A DNA stretch of 64,000 nucleotides, taken from positions 13,957,524 through 14,021,523 of the forward strand of contig NC_053115.1 of assembly GCF_010015445.1 (NCBI RefSeq), given 5' to 3'. This stretch comes from Perca fluviatilis (taxonomy: Eukaryota > Chordata > Actinopteri > Perciformes > Percidae). The notes under the pieces were generated by a model. The model was not told the DNA's origin. It saw only the letters and a list, made by a program, of their open reading frames with translations, and did not search any database. Of the stretch, positions 1 through 21,550 are shown piece after piece. The position numbers and the translations under genes were made by a program. The stretch's first letter is position 1; each line of letters opens with the position of its first letter.

Positions 1-150
1 TTTATGGGCATTTTAGGTGGATATTCTGTTATCTTTGGATAAAGCCAGGCTAGCTCTTTCCCCCTGATTTCAGTTTTTGTGCTAAGCTAAGTTAGCCGGC
101 TGGTGGCAGCTTTATAGGCTATTTAGTGTACAGACATGAGAGGTATCGAT
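1..150. repeat. Fragment of a palindromic TTAA-type element
   Basis: The segment containing 'gctaagctaagttagccggc' and 'gacatgagaggtatcgat' matches the inner and right part of the complete element at 14982-15380. Related pieces lie at 42931-42993 and 62165-62770. It is cut by the window edge. It lies upstream of the first visible rassf5 exon, so it is probably intronic. Confidence 0.6.
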
Positions 151-300
151 ATTTATCGATATTTATTTTAAGTATGGTTGAATTTAAGTAGAGGCACAGG
201 TCAGTAATACAGAGTGAGGGTGGATGGAATAAATGAAGGAAAGCAGTACAGGAAAGGAGTTTCTCTCTTCCTTTCCCCTGTGTGTTTCCCTTCTTTCTCA

Positions 301-442
301 CTTGCAATGACCTCTAAACTGTCATGAGCAGAGCATCGCTTATCTGAACTCTACTCTTTCCTCAACACATCCCTCCTGTCAGCGAGGCATTGCAGCCCGT
401 CCCTGTTACTCTCTGTCTCTCTGCCAACCTGTCTCTGTCACA

Positions 443-479
<37 letters not shown>

Positions 480-600
480 ACATACACATACTTATGTCTA
501 TCTCCCTCTCTTAATGCACTTAATGACCTCTAAATTGTCATGAGAGAAGGAACCTCTAACTGAACTTTCCTCTTTGCTAGACATATCCCTGCTGTCAGTA
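301..600 (+). repeat. Diverged local duplication around a CA repeat
   Basis: Two similar segments, about 301-386 and 515-600, share 'aatgacctctaaa', 'tgtcatgag' and an ending like 'acatccctcctgtcag'. Between them is a (CA)n tract at 444-490. It is a direct duplication of about 85 bp with a spacing of about 215 bp. No coding sequence is visible. Confidence 0.55.
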
Positions 601-1081
601 AACTATGTCGTGTCTCCCTTTGCTCTCTCCTCCTTGGTCCCTGCTTCAATAATCAATAATCACGCCTACTATTTCCCATGCCAGTTCAAAATACATGAAG
701 CATTTCATTCCCAAACAAGTTATATTTTCAAATACCTGCAATTCTAGGCATTAACATAGTTGGTAATTAATCTGAGGTTTACAGCGAAAAAGCCTCTACA
801 CTCAGCCTTCTGTCGGTGACCTTATGTAAGTAGAGCTCTTCTCTTTCTACAATGGTCAGCAAGAAGCTTGTTGCTATGGTTACGGTAATGATGCTGCGTG
901 TGCGAGGCACAGTGGGATACAGAAGGAGCCACTGATATCAATAGACAGAAAAACAACTAGGCTCAGCTCGCTCATTCAGCACTGACTGCAGCAACAAAGA
1001 GCTTTATTAGAAAACATTGTGTTGTTTTAAAGCAAATATTTAAGCATTAGTTTTATTAGTTCTGTATCTGTATCTATCTGC

Positions 1082-1391
1082 CTGCGTAGTAGGGCTGCTC
1101 GATCATGGGAAAAAATATAATCACAATTATTTTGGTCAAGATTGAAATCACGATAATTTAACACGATTACTCGTTGACTTCTGGAAAGATGTTGCAATTA
1201 TTGAACTTAAAAAACAGCGGAAAAACAGTAAAAAAAACACATACAACTGTGAACTTTGCCTTCATACTTTTCCTATTGAAACTTTATTTTTTCATTCAGA
1301 ACACGAAAAAATAAGAGTTTTCTTGCAAAACGTAATGAAATAATTGTAATCTCAATAAAATTTTGATTAATTGCACAGCCCTACTGCGTAG
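1082..1391. mobile_element. hAT-type non-autonomous element with 8-bp TSD
   Basis: The body at 1090-1383 (294 bp) starts 'tagggctgctcgat' and ends 'aattgcacagccctA', giving inverted ends. It is flanked by a perfect 8-bp duplication, ctgcgtag, at 1082-1089 and 1384-1391. An 8-bp TSD with TAGGGCTG ends fits the hAT superfamily. It has no transposase ORF, so it is MITE-like. Confidence 0.85.
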
Positions 1392-1411
1392 CCTACCATA
1401 CAATGTTTTAT

Positions 1412-1932
1412 TTAAAGCTACATTGTGTAAGAATTTCTCCCATCTAGCGGTGAAATTGTATATGACAACCAACTGAATATTACTTTCTGACCCCTCCCAT
1501 TCCAATCGTGTTTTAACTGCTACGGTGGCCGAACCCAAAATTAGCTCTTAGTATCTCCATCGTTTACACGCAGCTGTTCTAGCCACTCCAACATTAACTT
1601 TGTTCTTGTGGCTTTGCCTGTTGCGTTTTAATTCTTTTTTTCTTCCCTGGCGAGTAATCTCCCCCTGGCATTCGTCACGGTGCGGGATGCCACTGAGTGT
1701 AAAAGGGCAAAAGGCAGAGGTATGTCCCTCTTTGGCTAATGTATTTTAAAGATGGAGGCTTTAACTCGCCCATATGTATTCTGAATGATTCTAAATGGCA
1801 GATTCTACGCTTACGAGAATACTTTGATTAGATGGTGGAAGTAATTACACATGAATGAGCACATATTTGTGAAAGAACAAAGTTTTTTTTTGCTAAGAAT
1901 CAACACAAAAAAATGACACAATGTAGGTTTAA
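1412..1932. mobile_element. TTAA-flanked MITE (family 1)
   Basis: The 513-bp body at 1416-1928 has ends 'agctacattgtgtaag' and 'gacacaatgtaggt', which are inverted relative to each other. TTAA lies on both sides (1412-1415 and 1929-1932). TTAA duplication is the piggyBac signature; there is no transposase. The short ORFs inside are chance. Confidence 0.7.
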
Positions 1933-1937
1933 GAAGC

Positions 1938-2125
1938 TTTCTTGCTTGGCGCACCTGGTAGAGCGTGTGCCCATATACAGAGTCCTCGCCGCAGTGACCG
2001 TGAGTTTGGTTCCAACCTGCAACCCTTTGCTGCATGTCATTTCCCCTCTCTCTCTCCCCCCTTTCATATCTAAGATGTCCTTTCAAATAAAGGCCTAAAA
2101 TGCCAAAGAATAATCTTAAAAAAAG
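1938..2125 (+). mobile_element. tRNA-derived SINE
   Basis: The head carries a pol III A-box-like stretch ('tggcgcacctggtagagcg') and a B-box-like 'ggttccaacct' (about 2008-2018), 60 bp apart. A pyrimidine-rich middle, 'aataaagg' and an A-rich tail follow. The tail is nearly identical to the SINEs at 10931 and 45747, with a different head. Confidence 0.65.
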
Positions 2126-2967
2126 AAATGGAACTTTCCTGCTGTAAAACAACAAAAAAGGATCTGACACCCCCCAAACTCCAGTCCTCTCTCTGGTCAT
2201 GTGGTTTTGAAATCTCTCTTTTCTTTAGCAATGGCATGGATTATCTCCCCAACAGAGGAGCAGTTAGATGTGAGGCTATGCGTCCCAGTGGAAAAGCCTC
2301 TGGCCACAATAAAGTCTGCGAGACATAAACAAGCCGAGGCTGTCCTATGTGGGACCAACTAAAAATTAAAGAACAGTGGACTATTTTGGGAATGTTTGGG
2401 GGAAGTTCCTAAATCTATTCTGTTCTTGCTGAACAGTAGATTGTTGATCATAGAAGGGCTGCTATACTGGTACAGTTGGTTGGCTTTGAATGTGTAAAAG
2501 GAGTCAATACAGTATCTCTATATCGAAGCATGTATTTGTTTCCCTTATGTTCTTTGCTGGACCTTGTGCAGTATGTTCATTATACATTGTGTAATGCATC
2601 TGCGCCAGAAGACAGTTGTACATAGCAAACTATTTCCTGCCATCTGATGGGTAAATGGGATGTATGGTAGTGGATCTTTAAGGTGTAATTTGTAGGTTAA
2701 GATGTGAGATGTCAATAGGTTATTGCTGGACACATTATTAAGTCTTTTGTTGATAAATACTCTCACTGCAGTCTGATACCTCGTTGTGTCTGTCTGGCAT
2801 TAGCCACTAGATGGAGCAAATTCTCTGTAAATGGAGCATTTGAATGACTGTAGCTGTTTGATTATTGCTTCATCTGGAACTCACACACTTACAGGTGTGT
2901 ATGATCAGCATCATACTCTGACGTGACATACCACAGAGGAGTATTAGTTCACAAGGTTAGATCAATG

Positions 2968-3154
2968 GGTTACACTTTACTTAAAGGTATCTACATAAGA
3001 GTGACATGACACTGTCATAAACGTTTATGACATAACGCTTCTGTCATCATGTGTCATTTGGTTTTTGTCATGACAAGTTAGAGTTACGGTTAGGGTTCAT
3101 GTGTCATGACAGTGTCATGTCACTCTTCTGTAGATACCTTCAAGTAAAGTGTTA
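2968..3154. mobile_element. Palindromic MITE (GGTTACACTTTACTT family)
   Basis: The left end 'gggttacactttactt' and the right end 'aagtaaagtgttatc' are inverted copies. Further in, 'gagtgacatgacactgtcat' pairs with 'gacagtgtcatgtcactct'. The 187-bp unit could fold into a nearly full hairpin. It sits 104 bp upstream of the rassf5 C1 exon. A related, longer copy ends at 42441. Confidence 0.7.
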
Positions 3155-3258
3155 TCGATCAGTGTTTGATGGTGATTTATTTGTTGCTTCTCAGCGATTG
3201 GTTCAGCTGTGTGTGTTCTTGTCTCTGATTAGTGTGTGTGTGTTTTTGTGTTCATCAG

Positions 3259-3386
3259 ACTGTAGCTACACCTGTCACCTGGAGTGTGAGAGCCAGGTCC
3301 AGCTGGACTGCAACCGGAAGGACAGAGAGCCCGAAGAAACTCAATCTCCCAGAATACTCTCCTCGTCCGCAGCCCCTCAGCACAAG
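3259..3386 (+). CDS. rassf5: rassf5 long-isoform exon: end of C1 zinc finger
   Basis: This exon lies between acceptor 'gtgttcatcag' and donor 'AAG|gtgatc'. It is 128 nt, entered in phase 1 and left in phase 0. It encodes D-CSYTCHLECESQVQLDC followed by a linker rich in Ser, Pro and Glu. The Cys/His pattern C-x3-C-H-x2-C-x7-C is the C-terminal half of the C1 domain that begins NORE1A and RASSF1A. It therefore belongs to the long membrane/microtubule-directed isoform, whose first exon must lie before the window. It joins in frame to 13663. The RASSF5 call rather than RASSF1 rests on the downstream exons. Confidence 0.8.
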
Positions 3387-3442
3387 GTGATCATTTTAAA
3401 TACAAAAAAAAAAAAAACCTTCATCTAAAATGTAGTATGTTG

Positions 3443-3444
<2 letters not shown>

Positions 3445-3535
<91 letters not shown>
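3445..3535 (+). repeat. (GT)n microsatellite, 91 bp
   Basis: An uninterrupted GT run begins 58 bp after the donor of the rassf5 C1 exon. Confidence 0.97.
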
Positions 3536-3536
<1 letters not shown>

Positions 3537-3919
3537 TGTACATGAGTCACATTTGGGTGATGACTGGGTTTATTCTGCAGCATCTCTCCAAGCCTACACT
3601 CTTACATAACCATCCTCCTCTTTCACAACATGCTTTCCCTCCTCCTCCTCCTCCTCCTCCTCGTTGTCTACTTATGAATTTATATATGTGCTCGTTTGCT
3701 TTTTTTGGTGACAGAATGTTCCCAGGACAGAATGTCCTCCATCACATAAGCATCTGATGTGCCTCCCTCCCTCTCTCCTTCACCTGCTCTGTTGCTCTTA
3801 TGGCCTCCCTCATCCTCCTGTTGGAGTCTCTCTTTTCATCTATCCTATCCTGTAGTAGGTTTGATTTATTCAATCAATCAGTGGTGGACTCTGATGTCCT
3901 CACTTCCTCAGCTTCTCTG

Positions 3920-4640
3920 TGTTTCCTTTAGGATTTTTTTTTAGCAGTGGGGGAAGATCCAAACACCACCCCCTTGCCCCCATGAAACGAAACTGACACT
4001 TCGCTGCAACACAAACTAATTTTATATATGAGGCATATTTTCTGTTGTGATTGAACTGTATTTTTTGAGTTACTATATAGGTCAACTTTGATCTTGACAT
4101 ATAGGCTAAGCATTCTGTAGCAAATAACAAGAAACTCACTATTAATTACATTATCTTAATGCAGTGTAGCTACTTCAGCATGTAAATAATGCACCTAAAA
4201 TACAAATCAACAGCCACGTGCAATTTAGCTAGCAGGTGAAGAATACAAACAACAAAAATCACCAGTTAACTTAATTTAAATTTGCAAGACCAGGATTAAA
4301 TGAACTGACAACATAAGTTATACAACTTACAGTTCTCAAGGACGTACACACACGATCTCAACTGACTAGTTATTATCCGGACAGCGTCTCTTTTTCCTTT
4401 TCTCCTTTTTTTCTGCAGAGTGACGCGCGTGCCCGCTCGCGGTGTGAAGTGCGTGTCCGCGCTATTCTCCGACATGCACTCTAACAATGCAGCCCTATTT
4501 CTGATACCGTTGGGGGCAGAAATGTTGCCGTGGGGGGCCGCCACGGTCCAATCAAGTCTCTTATTTGAATGGAAACTAGTTAGGTTAATCATTGTTCTCT
4601 GCAGGGACCTCCATTTTGGCATTGCTGTGTTAGCCCAACC
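3920..4640. repeat. Intronic stretch, suspected old transposon; no gene seen
   Basis: I see no exon here. The block with 'gggggaagatccaaacacca' on the left and 'gccgccacggtccaatcaag' on the right has the look of a dispersed fish repeat, but no clean inverted ends or duplication were found, so this is a weak call. Confidence 0.3.
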
Positions 4641-4802
4641 TATTCTCAGATGTTATGTATGCTAGTGGAATATATTTAGACATCCACTATTTCAAAACTT
4701 AAACTCAAAATCTATTATATTCAACTTTCATACTCTCGTATTGTATGAGCCACAGTATACAATTATGTAACCTGTATCCTCAAAATAGTGCTTCACTCAC
4801 TC

Positions 4803-4954
<152 letters not shown>

Positions 4955-5550
4955 AACCTGAGAGAGCGGGAGCCTGCATGCGGCTCTTGGCATCCCAGCC
5001 TCAGTCACCCACGCAATGTGGTCCAAACACACACACTCCCACACATTAACATGGACGAGAGATATCTGGACAACCCCACAGGCCTGCAGCAGAATGTTTG
5101 CAGCTATTATATGCCTAGGGGGCAGATAATGCAAAATTAGCCCCCTTGGTAGTGTGCCAGGGTGAGCATGAACAAATACAATCATTCTACCCTGTAACAC
5201 GTTGATGGGAATGGAGAGAATTAGAGCGAGCATGAGGGGGATACATTAAGTACATTGTACCAAATGGTCTTTTACCAGCAGAAAATGCTGAAACTACATC
5301 CCAAAACACACTTATTTCTTTCAATATTTCACATCTAGTGCAACAAAATTATGACTGTGTAGTTAAAGATAATACGCTAAAAGTCAGAATTAAGTGAGTG
5401 TTGATAATGTCTGTCTTGGAGGTATGTGAACTCTGTGACCAAGGCCTGTCCCTCTCCACACTTGTTTGGTTCATAGAGTACACGAGTACTGCAGACAACA
5501 GGAGATAATTTCCTGCAGTCTTCTTTCTCCCCTTTTGCTCTTTTTTATAG

Positions 5551-5725
<175 letters not shown>

Positions 5726-6625
5726 ATTACCCCTCTGTATTTGCAGTCTCTTATTGTCTGTGCATCAGCAGAAATTGATCCCCTTTTACCCGCTATAAGC
5801 ACATACACTGCTGCAGTCACACATACATGCAGCACACTTGGAGCCAGCAGATTGGTGTGTGTGTGTGTCTCCCACCCCCTGCACGCTGCCTTCTCCCTTA
5901 GTGATTCCATTGATGGACGCAAGGAGCAGAGCCGCAGGTAATCAGTCTTCGGCTGACTCAAACCTGACAGAAAGACACTCGATGAAAGGGTGACACGCTG
6001 TCCCTGTATGCTGCAGCCCTCCAGTACCATATAGGTTTACTGAGTCTGAGTAGATTTTAAAATCATACTACACACACGAAAACAGCATGTGCGGACAGTT
6101 ACATGCAGCATCAATCTCAGCACTGACAGGGGCATTAGTTGCTTTGTGATGGAGGGGGAGGGGGGGTCACTGCTGGAGTCAGAGGGCAGATTACAGGGTC
6201 AGTGTTAGGTTAGAGGTCACCGTAATCTCCATCCTGATGATAATCATTCATTATTTTCTTATTTTCACCTTAAGCAGTGTGAGCCCTTCCCTCCACCAAC
6301 AAACCAGCAGTGGCAGTTAAGCAGCTGTGGAGGTTATGTTTTTATTGCTGGACTGTATTTGTCCCCCTGATTGGTTTGGGCGTCAAAACAGTAGCCCTAA
6401 TTATGGCACGTTCTAACATAAAAGCCACATGTTTACAATGGTTGTCATGGCTTCTAATAAACCGTTGCATCCTGCTGCAGAATGTCACTAGTAAAGCAGC
6501 CATCTTCCCCAGCCTCTCTGTTGCCTCGTCACTGCTGCTCTCACGTATGTAAAACAGGAGCTGTGAGGCTTTCTATCTCTCACTCATCAGCGTTTCTCTT
6601 TCTACTTGCCCATGTCTCTCTCTCT

Positions 6626-6628
<3 letters not shown>

Positions 6629-6716
<88 letters not shown>
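6629..6716 (+). repeat. Poly(T) tract, 88 bp
   Basis: An uninterrupted run of 88 T preceded by (TC)n. The strand could be the complement of a retroposon A-tail, but no body is recognised upstream or downstream. The purine-rich stretch 6765-6925 follows. Confidence 0.9.
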
Positions 6717-7426
6717 CTTTGTGTGTAAGAGGAAGTGGCCATGCTCTGCAGAGTGCAGTTGCTTGCAGGAAGAGAGAGAGAGAGAGGGTGGAGAGAGAAG
6801 GGGGAGGGTGCTTGCAGGCTGATAACACACTCAACCACAGATGGTTGCAAGAGAGTGAGGGAGCAAAGACAGACAGAAAGAGAGAGATTAAGAAGAGGTA
6901 GGGAAAGCAGAGACTAAGAAAGCGGGTGAGGCTGAGTGGGAGGCATCCATCTCTCTGGTAGCATTGCCAAAGCAACAGCGAGAAGAGGAGAGAGGAGGTA
7001 CTACAGAGTCTGTGAGTCAGGTCTTGTTGCTGAAGCCAAGAGATCTTCTGCTGCTGTTTACTCTGGACCCCAGGGATGGATCAATGCTCACACACATAAA
7101 TGCCAGACTTGAATTGAACCGGGTTTTTTTTTTTGCAGTGGGTCCTTACAGAGGCACAGACACAGGAAAGCAGGATGTGGTATTGAATGCATGCCTTTTA
7201 TGAGCGTTGGTTTGCGGGTATAACAGGGGCTCTCAGGTGAGCAGGGTTAACTTGAAACCAACCTGTAAAGTGACTCCATGACACCAGCGCGTGCCTATAT
7301 ATATGTGTGTGGGTGTGTATGTGTGTGATGGTTACATACTGTGTATGAGTGTGTGTATATGTTTATGTTGAGCTGCAAATGGCCAGGTGCATATACTGTA
7401 TGGTGTGTTTGTGACACCGGCGTCAG

Positions 7427-7427
<1 letters not shown>

Positions 7428-7499
<72 letters not shown>
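7428..7499 (+). repeat. (AC)n microsatellite, 72 bp
   Basis: Pure AC run about 310 bp before the start codon of the short rassf5 isoform, so it may lie in that promoter. Confidence 0.95.
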
Positions 7500-7503
<4 letters not shown>

Positions 7504-7811
7504 GGAGGAAGTGACACGTCTGTGCTCGATCTCGGATTTCCTGGTCCCCTCTCTGGTGGCACGCAGAGCGTTGAATCTGAGCCGAGTTCACCTGTCTCGC
7601 CCTCACAGGCGGGACTTAAACTCTTCTGGATGCATCAACAGAGGACCGCTGACTTTTCTGGATGAGTAAAGGGCAGTTAGTAGCGCGTGTACTCTGATTG
7701 TGGCTGAGTCACATCAGCCCTGCGTTTTCGAGATAAACCAGCACTTCCTCAAGCTGTCAACGTGCTGCTCTGGTGCTGCGCCGGTGCCGGAGGCCGTCTC
7801 TGGACCTCTTC
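7500..7811 (+). promoter_or_regulatory. rassf5: Candidate internal promoter / 5' UTR of short rassf5 isoform
   Basis: The short RAPL-type isoform starts with its own first exon at 7812, so a promoter must lie just upstream. This stretch is moderately GC-rich and free of transposons. I see no clear TATA box. Placement is inferred from the alternative first exon only. Confidence 0.35.
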
Positions 7812-16476
<8,665 letters not shown>

Positions 16477-17979
16477 CCCCTTCACCTGTTACCTTACGAC
16501 CTCAACCCAGGGAGAGACTGACCCTCTAAACGCTGACCCTTCAAGACCCGTGATCTATTCAGAGACTGGAGCCAGAGCTGAACTCATCTCTCCACCCTCC
16601 ACACATAGACCCAAACATACAGTACATTCACACATAGATGCATACCCTTTCTCAGGACGCATACAAGCCCACCCAACCATCGACACAAACGCTCCCCGAG
16701 GAGAGAATCAGGGGTTGAAAGCGACATGAAAGGCTACAGGGGTGTGTCGTCTGATAGCTGGTTGGATAAGCAGAGTTTTCATTGCCAAGGACACACACAG
16801 AAAGATCAGAGCAACACAAGATCTGAAACTCCGACTTGAGATCTCATTTGGGACTGATATGAATCATTTGTGTTTTTAAAGATACCCTCTTATTCTTCTT
16901 CTTCTGCTGCTGCTGCTGCTGCTGCTGCTACTGCAAGTGTTACTTATGCATGAGTCTCTCTCAGCTCATCCCCCTGCACATAGAGTTAGAAGTCACACAG
17001 AAGGCATGATTACTTTTTGACAGGACAATCATATGGAGTGTTCTTTTGATTTGATTTTTCTTGGAATTGATGTATAGGGTTATCACCAGATGTATTATTT
17101 TTATGCTGGAATATAAGACGTGTGGATTTGTGAGAGAGTTGTTTTTGGGTCAGGGTCAAGAAGAAAGGAAAGAATAAGAAAATTATCAGAGGATGGATCT
17201 TGCCATTCTCTGTTTTTTCTCAGGGACCATGCGTTGGGCAAAGGAGGAAAAGGAACCAAATTCCACCCTACAACACCCCACTTTTTTTTTTGCCCACTTT
17301 GTCCAAAATCTCAGCGTTTTTTTAATTTGTTGCTATCATTTTATTTTCCTACTTTAATGCCATGTGAAAAGCTGCTGTCAGGAGCTTCGCTGACAGAAAG
17401 ATCTTCAAACCAAACCATTTACCCGATCCACAAACCTAAACTCTTCTCAGATAACTGTGATTTCATTTTCCCTCCCTAAATCCTGACCCCAACCTTGCTT
17501 GACCTGCTGAGCAAGGCAATCCACATACTTTTACAGAATTTACACTTTATTGTTAAAGTGATTTTACACTGTTAGTATATGGGTTTCATTTGAATGTCAG
17601 AGGGTTTTTTTTTTCTTCACCAAAGCTTAGAGGGACAGAAGATTTTAAATGGATGAGAGACATTAGGAAGTTTATCTAATTTAAAGGTGGCGTATGTAAA
17701 AAAAATTAAACCATCTTCTGTTTTTGCACATTTGGATGCAGGTCACTGAATAGCCCACAACTCTGGGGCTGGGCATGCATTTCTGCTTCTCTTTTCTTGT
17801 CATTTTTTCCTCTTTTTCAACTCCCCATCTTCCACCCAAAAAAAGAAACAAAAATATATTAAATTAATGATAATGGCTATGATGTACCAATGACGTGTTT
17901 GCAATGCATATGTATTATGTAGACACTGGAAAAAAAAGTGACAAGGTTAAACTTTGTTATTGCAATGAATATTGATATT

Positions 17980-17981
<2 letters not shown>

Positions 17982-18053
<72 letters not shown>
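17982..18053 (+). repeat. (TG)n microsatellite
   Basis: 72-bp TG run ending in gcgcgc, in the presumed rassf5 3' UTR. Confidence 0.95.
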
Positions 18054-18059
<6 letters not shown>

Positions 18060-18551
18060 ATGTGAATTATTATAAGTGTGTATGTGTCATCGGCGCTCCC
18101 TCATTGGGCCTCACTTATCAACTATTAAAACATTAATTGAGTGCACATGTAATATAACGCATTACAACTGCAAATTAGGTTGTTTTGGAAAAGCTATTTG
18201 GCATGCATGTATCATAAAATGAATGCATTTAACCAAAGCATTTAGTGTAAACATTTCCCACACACCCTGAGATAAATGAGGCTCGTCGTCCATAAGCACA
18301 TGCTTCTCAGTAAACCCAAACCTGTTCTTTTTTTTTTTTTTTAACGCCACCACCCAAAGCCCAAGCTGTTCCTGCTGGCAGTGCCTTTTGTTTCATGTGC
18401 CCCTGTGGATCTATGTAAGGTGTGTTTCAGCACACAGGTGCCTGAGTGTATGTGTGGGCGCTTTTGCAAGTGTGCAAAAATCTGTGTTTCTTGGGTGGTG
18501 TCATTTTTTCGTTCTTTGCCCTACCCTTAACACATTTGTCTTTCCAACAAA

Positions 18552-18658
<107 letters not shown>

Positions 18659-18816
18659 TGAGGTGCGTGTTATTTATTTCACGGTCCACGTCATCCATAT
18701 GAAATAATGTCAAGGATGTTGAGACTTAATGCTTTTTTTTTTTGCAATTTATTTTTTTTTTATTTGAAAAAGTGTGTATAATTATAGCAGTAGAACTGTA
18801 CAGAATATCACAATGA

Positions 18817-18822
18817 AATAAA
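18817..18822 (+). terminator. Candidate rassf5 polyadenylation signal
   Basis: AATAAA in 'caatgaaataaaaaggtc'. It is the first convincing canonical signal I see after the stop codon, 2.3 kb downstream. Confidence 0.4.
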
Positions 18823-19497
18823 AAGGTCATCCCTTTATTGAAATGTTCTCATATCCTCTTGACATGGTTTCACTGAAGGTCATTCAGCAGTATAAAACAT
18901 TACTCTTCTCTGCATTTTAAGTTTGTATGTTCAGTCTCGATTTGATACGGCCCAAAATGGTTCTCTGTGTATGCGTCTTCAACCCTAAAAGCACATTATG
19001 TAGACCTTTATCACACCACATAAAATATTAGAAAGTCATGAACCATGGGGTGCCATCACATAGAGACAGACTGAACAGAAATCCTAAAGAGAATCCTCTC
19101 ACTTACCGTGATTGAAAAGGCATTTTTCTTAGTTACAAAAAAAAGACCGATAATCTACACTAGTTTCACTTCTTCATGTTGGTCCTGTACAGCAAAAGAG
19201 TCCTTGAGCTTGACACTGATTCCAACCAACCAATGTACTGAGAATTGTTGCAAAGGAGTCAATCATTTGCTATGACACTGCTATTATGTGCACGTCATTG
19301 TCATATTGTAGACAGCAAATTCTGAAATTTAGTGCCTGCGGGTTAGATTTATTTATTTTTTCATATCTCTTAAGAGAGACATTTATTTGTTCAACGATTT
19401 GAGCAGAATGCGTTGTCCAGACATTCCCCAAGTAGAAAGTGTTGAGCTTTTCATCTCACCTTTTCTTCAAGCGCCAACTTGTATTGCTTTCAAATCA

Positions 19498-19511
19498 CCA
19501 GCAGGTGGCAG
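19498..19511 (+). promoter_or_regulatory. Exact CTCF-type motif, forward
   Basis: CCAGCAGGTGGCAG fits every position of the CTCF core consensus CCASYAGRKGGCRS. It lies between rassf5 and dyrk3, outside any repeat I recognise. Binding is inferred. Confidence 0.6.
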
Positions 19512-20657
19512 TACCTCATCTAAACTGCAAGTACCATTTTAACATTGGCAGTGTGTGTATTTGCACACATGCACGTGTGATTTTATTTTATATGTTCTGA
19601 TATGCTTGACATGATAAAACATTTAGGTTTTGCAGTGACACTTTACACAATACTTTCCCTGCTCTGTTTTCAAAGGGCATTGAAAATGAGGTGTCGGCCC
19701 AATAAACCCTACAGGTGTCGGTGTCTGTCACAGGCTACCAAATACAGCCAGAACTCACAACCCCCACAAGGACATATAGGTAGCTTTGCACCTGGTCACA
19801 TCTCTTGCTGTGGTTGTAAATTCACTGGCTGTGATTAGAGTGCCTCTTCATCCACACACTTACACCTTGTACCCTGTTGAGAGGAAAGTGCAATAAGATC
19901 AATTTATAGCCATTGTCACTCTACTTTCTCTATACACCACCAGCTAAGAATAATCAGCACGGCCAAGCTGGCCTTAAGGGCTGGCTGCTGCCCAGAGGGC
20001 CACCTAAAACTGTGTCAGTATGCTTATTTATGGCAGCAAATATAGACAGACCCATCTTCTCACCTCTGAGAAAGAGCTAAGATTAGCATCACCCTCTGCC
20101 CAGCATGTATCACTGTCTGAATTTAGCCTGTTCCCCTTCTCATGCTTGCCCGGTCTCACTTCGTCTGTCCTCTGCCCTGCCCCTAATTATATCTAGCCCT
20201 CCAAACCCTCTCCAGTTTCAGTCCACGGTTCAGCTTTCCTGACAGGTTATGCAAAGTAAATGACCAACAGCACTGTGTTCGCCCGAGGAAAGGTCTTCTT
20301 AGCCCTTGGTCTGCAACTAGTGGTTGTTTGGTCTATAAAAAGTGAAAAAAAAGTAAAAGATGCCCAAGGAAAAGGTTTTGTCTAAGAAAACCACCAACTA
20401 CTTCCAACAACTCAGAATCAGTGATTTGTTTGGCATTTTCGCTCAAAAAAGGATTTATTTTCCTGTTGATCAGCCAATTAATAAATAGCCTACAGTAATT
20501 GTTTCAACTCTACTTTTCCCCCTACGTCTCAAACATGCATCTGTAAAATAATTGGCACGACACTTTGATTTATACAAATGGTATGCTACTATGTAAGCTA
20601 CCACTCAAATAACCATTTTTGAAATGCTTGCTCAACATACAAATGATAATTTTGACC

Positions 20658-20974
20658 CTTTAATGCAGAGGTCTTCAACCGTTTTAAAGCCAAGGACCCC
20701 TTAACTGAAAGAGAGCTGGAGCAGGGACCCCCTACTACATATATTGTAAAAAAAATTAAGTTGCATATTAAACTGGGCCTACAATAACGTTTAGGCGACC
20801 TAAAGCCTTTATATATATCTTTTTTTGCATAGAATACCAAGCTATTAAAATAATAATTGTTGGCATGATTTTATAAATCTAAAATAATTAACAATAATTA
20901 GGTGGCCCCCCTGCAGTGACTCTGAGGACCACCTAGGGGTCCCGGACCCCCTGTTGAAAATCTATGCTTTAATC
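20658..20974. mobile_element. hAT-like MITE (CAGAGGTCTTCAACC ends)
   Basis: The body at 20666-20966 starts 'cagaggtcttcaacc' and ends 'gttgaaaatctatg', giving imperfect inverted ends. The flanks ctttaatg and ctttaatc agree at 7 of 8 positions, as expected for an aged hAT duplication. Confidence 0.75.
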
Positions 20975-21226
20975 ATGACTTGAATGACTCAACAGCCAGA
21001 AAACCTGGTATTCACCTTAACCGTTTATACTACTGGCTGTTGATAGCGCACATTAATCATTTTAGTGTATTGCTTGAGCACACTCACATTGGCTCCTATG
21101 CAGAGCTCCAGGTGGACGCTGCGGGGCGCCCTTCTGCTCGCTGTCTGGATGCTCGCTAAGCACCGCCCTGCTCCCTCCCTCTGTTTGCCTGCTGACTCCG
21201 GGCTCACTGAAGACGCCCTTAGCAAC

Positions 21227-21263
<37 letters not shown>

Positions 21264-21550
21264 CTGCGTCGAATAAGATTCTCCTGCCGCAGAGAAGACG
21301 GATTAAACAGTGCCGCTTTTATTGCACAGAGTACAGGTGAAGCTTTTCTGCGAAGGCGATGCTCCGGTTATTTCTGCATTTAACATGGGGCTACCGCTAA
21401 CGAGCTAGCCTATTTTGGCTAGCCATCCCCAAAGACGAGCGAAGCGACCCCAAGCTGTCCCGAAGGAGGACAATATCGTGGGGGGTTCACCGAGTGGTAG
21501 CATTGCAGCTTGCTAACTACAAAGTCAGCTAACCGGGAATAAGCACGGGA

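Noticed and set aside
1..3258. The first NORE1A exon with the start of the C1 domain
   Set aside because: No Cys/His-rich frame with a donor was found; it must lie before the window.
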